Of a DNA stretch of 64,000 nucleotides, positions 62,868-64,000 are shown piece by piece. The stretch covers positions 372,001 through 436,000 of the forward strand of contig JAVTVJ010000048.1 of NCBI GenBank assembly GCA_034509425.1. Reading direction: 5' to 3'. Source of the stretch: Eopsaltria australis (Eukaryota > Chordata > Aves > Passeriformes > Petroicidae). Position 1 is the stretch's first letter; each line of letters opens with the position of its first letter. The position numbers were made by a program, and so were the translations under genes. A model generated the notes under the pieces. It did no database searches and was not told the origin of the DNA. It saw only the letters and a program-made list of their open reading frames with translations.

Positions 62868-63088
62868 TGTAGCTGGTGGCAAATTGGTCTGCTGGTGGGA
62901 GGTGGAGAGGGATTGCCTCTGAATCATTTGTTGGGTTGTTTCCTTCTTGTACTAAACTGCCTTCATCTTGATTCGTAAGTATTTCTTGCTTGTGCCCTTC
63001 CACAAGGAAAGGGGGGGATGTGGAGTGGGGAACAGAAAGCGGGCAACTAGATAGGAACTTAGCTGCTGTCTGTGTTCAACCCACCACA
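62868..63088 (+). mobile_element. Decayed avian LTR-type repeat, 3' part, plus strand
   Basis: The order of words matches the piece at 60319-60555: GCAAATTGGTCTGCTGGTGG, GGAGGTGGAGAGGGATTGCC, AAACTGCCTTCATCTTGATT, GGGGGGGATGTGGAGTGGGG, then CAACCCACCACA at the end. Strong divergence and small deletions show that it is old. I see no flanking duplication. Confidence 0.5.
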
Positions 63089-64000
63089 GCAGGAAATATT
63101 TAACATTACAAAGTGTAATATTACAATTCTCAAGTCAAGAAAGCAAAAGACAGCGGTTTTCATTCTGATGTCAGAACTTCTGCTTGGTACATAACAGAGT
63201 AAATTTCTTCAGTGCTTCCCCCAGTGCAACTACTATAGCAGAGTGGTATTTACAAAAAATTATTTCACCAACACTGAAAATAGTTTCCAGTTGCCTCACA
63301 TCACAGTTATTCTAACAGTCCTTGACTGCAGTATTGGAAGCACACAAATAAGCTGACATGTATACCAGGGTCTAGAAAAGATTCCTGACCTTAAACCAAA
63401 ATGCAAGTCCTCAAACTGCTGCCAAGCTTGTTACCACATGGCTTTTGGCAACTGAATGGTACTTCAGAGCAAAACCTCAAGTGCTGTCACACAGGAAAGC
63501 ACATAATGTAGTTTCCACCTCAGGCTGAGGACTAAAAGACATCATTCACAGTCAGCAGCTGCTCAGCCTGCATCTTCTGAGAGGTCCAGTTGGAGAAGGA
63601 GGGTCTTTAGTCATGCTGAGCAGAGTGTGCTCAGCACAAAACACAGCAACTACACTGTTTCAACATCCATGTTTTATAATGACAAACAACAATATTTGAC
63701 TCTAAATAGCGTGGTTTTAAATTCTATAGTATTTTTTCTACTGACAATGGCAAAGCCCCAGCTGCAATTTGGTAACTGTGTCACACTTCAAATAATGCTT
63801 CATCTTTAGATTTTGAAAACCATTCAGTTTAATGGTTTGTTTATAGTAGGATCACATTGTCATAAATCACAAAAGACAAATATTTTTATCAGGAATGTTT
63901 AAATACATTCTAGAAAGTCCAACTAACTATGGGTTAAAGCTGACCTTTGAAGTTACCATTTTTATGATTTATATTTCTAAAATAAAAATCTTCATGACAG
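63089..64000. other. Unique AT-rich DNA, no gene seen
   Basis: No repeat family or gene is recognised up to the window end. Confidence 0.5.

Noticed and set aside
1..64000. CRISPR arrays, operons, prophage or plasmid functions
   Set aside because: There are no regularly spaced repeats, no ribosome-binding-site-led gene strings and no long open frames; the sequence is vertebrate nuclear DNA.

Overview
The window looks like a gene-poor, AT-rich piece of a bird nuclear genome. The strongest evidence is seven separate CR1 LINE copies or fragments, recognisable by CR1-type sequence and by 3' ends close to the CR1 terminal octamer ATTCTATG. Several long terminal repeats (LTRs) of avian endogenous-retrovirus type are also present. 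I cannot name the species from the sequence; a neoavian bird is the best guess. No bacterial, plasmid, organelle or CRISPR-like organisation is present.

I find no convincing protein-coding gene. Open frames are short (longest 143 codons), and that longest one lies antisense inside a CR1 copy. No tRNA, rRNA or spliceosomal RNA gene was recognised. The window is therefore either a gene desert or the inside of a very long intron. All family names come from recognising sequence by eye, without a database search.

Layout: 1-2282 is unique AT-rich DNA; 2283-3142 is an old CR1 on the minus strand; 5247-6480 is a longer plus-strand CR1 that still holds a broken piece of reverse transcriptase; 7812-8338 is a third CR1. 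From 8339 to about 30300 there is only unique AT-rich DNA with tiny simple repeats. Within it, 28861-29908 reads like conserved non-coding DNA and is followed by a possible exon (29909-30048). At 30325-30790 lies an old avian LTR-type repeat, followed by a short CR1 (31150-31300), an ATT-rich microsatellite and a minus-strand CR1 (32624-33117). Unique DNA continues to 46229.

At 46230-47394 a CR1 is split by an inserted LTR of ERV-L-like appearance. At 51598-52052 lies a minus-strand LTR with a TATA-like box and a polyadenylation signal. A short CR1 end sits at 56332-56511. The last 4 kb carry three LTR-type pieces on the plus strand: a decayed one (60319-60555), a well-preserved solo LTR with a perfect 6-bp target duplication (61834-62405), and another decayed one (62868-63088).

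I did not find an undescribed biological system. The most useful leads are the young solo LTR, the nested LTR-in-CR1 locus, several stretches that look like candidate conserved enhancers (judged by texture only) and one candidate exon with good splice sites.
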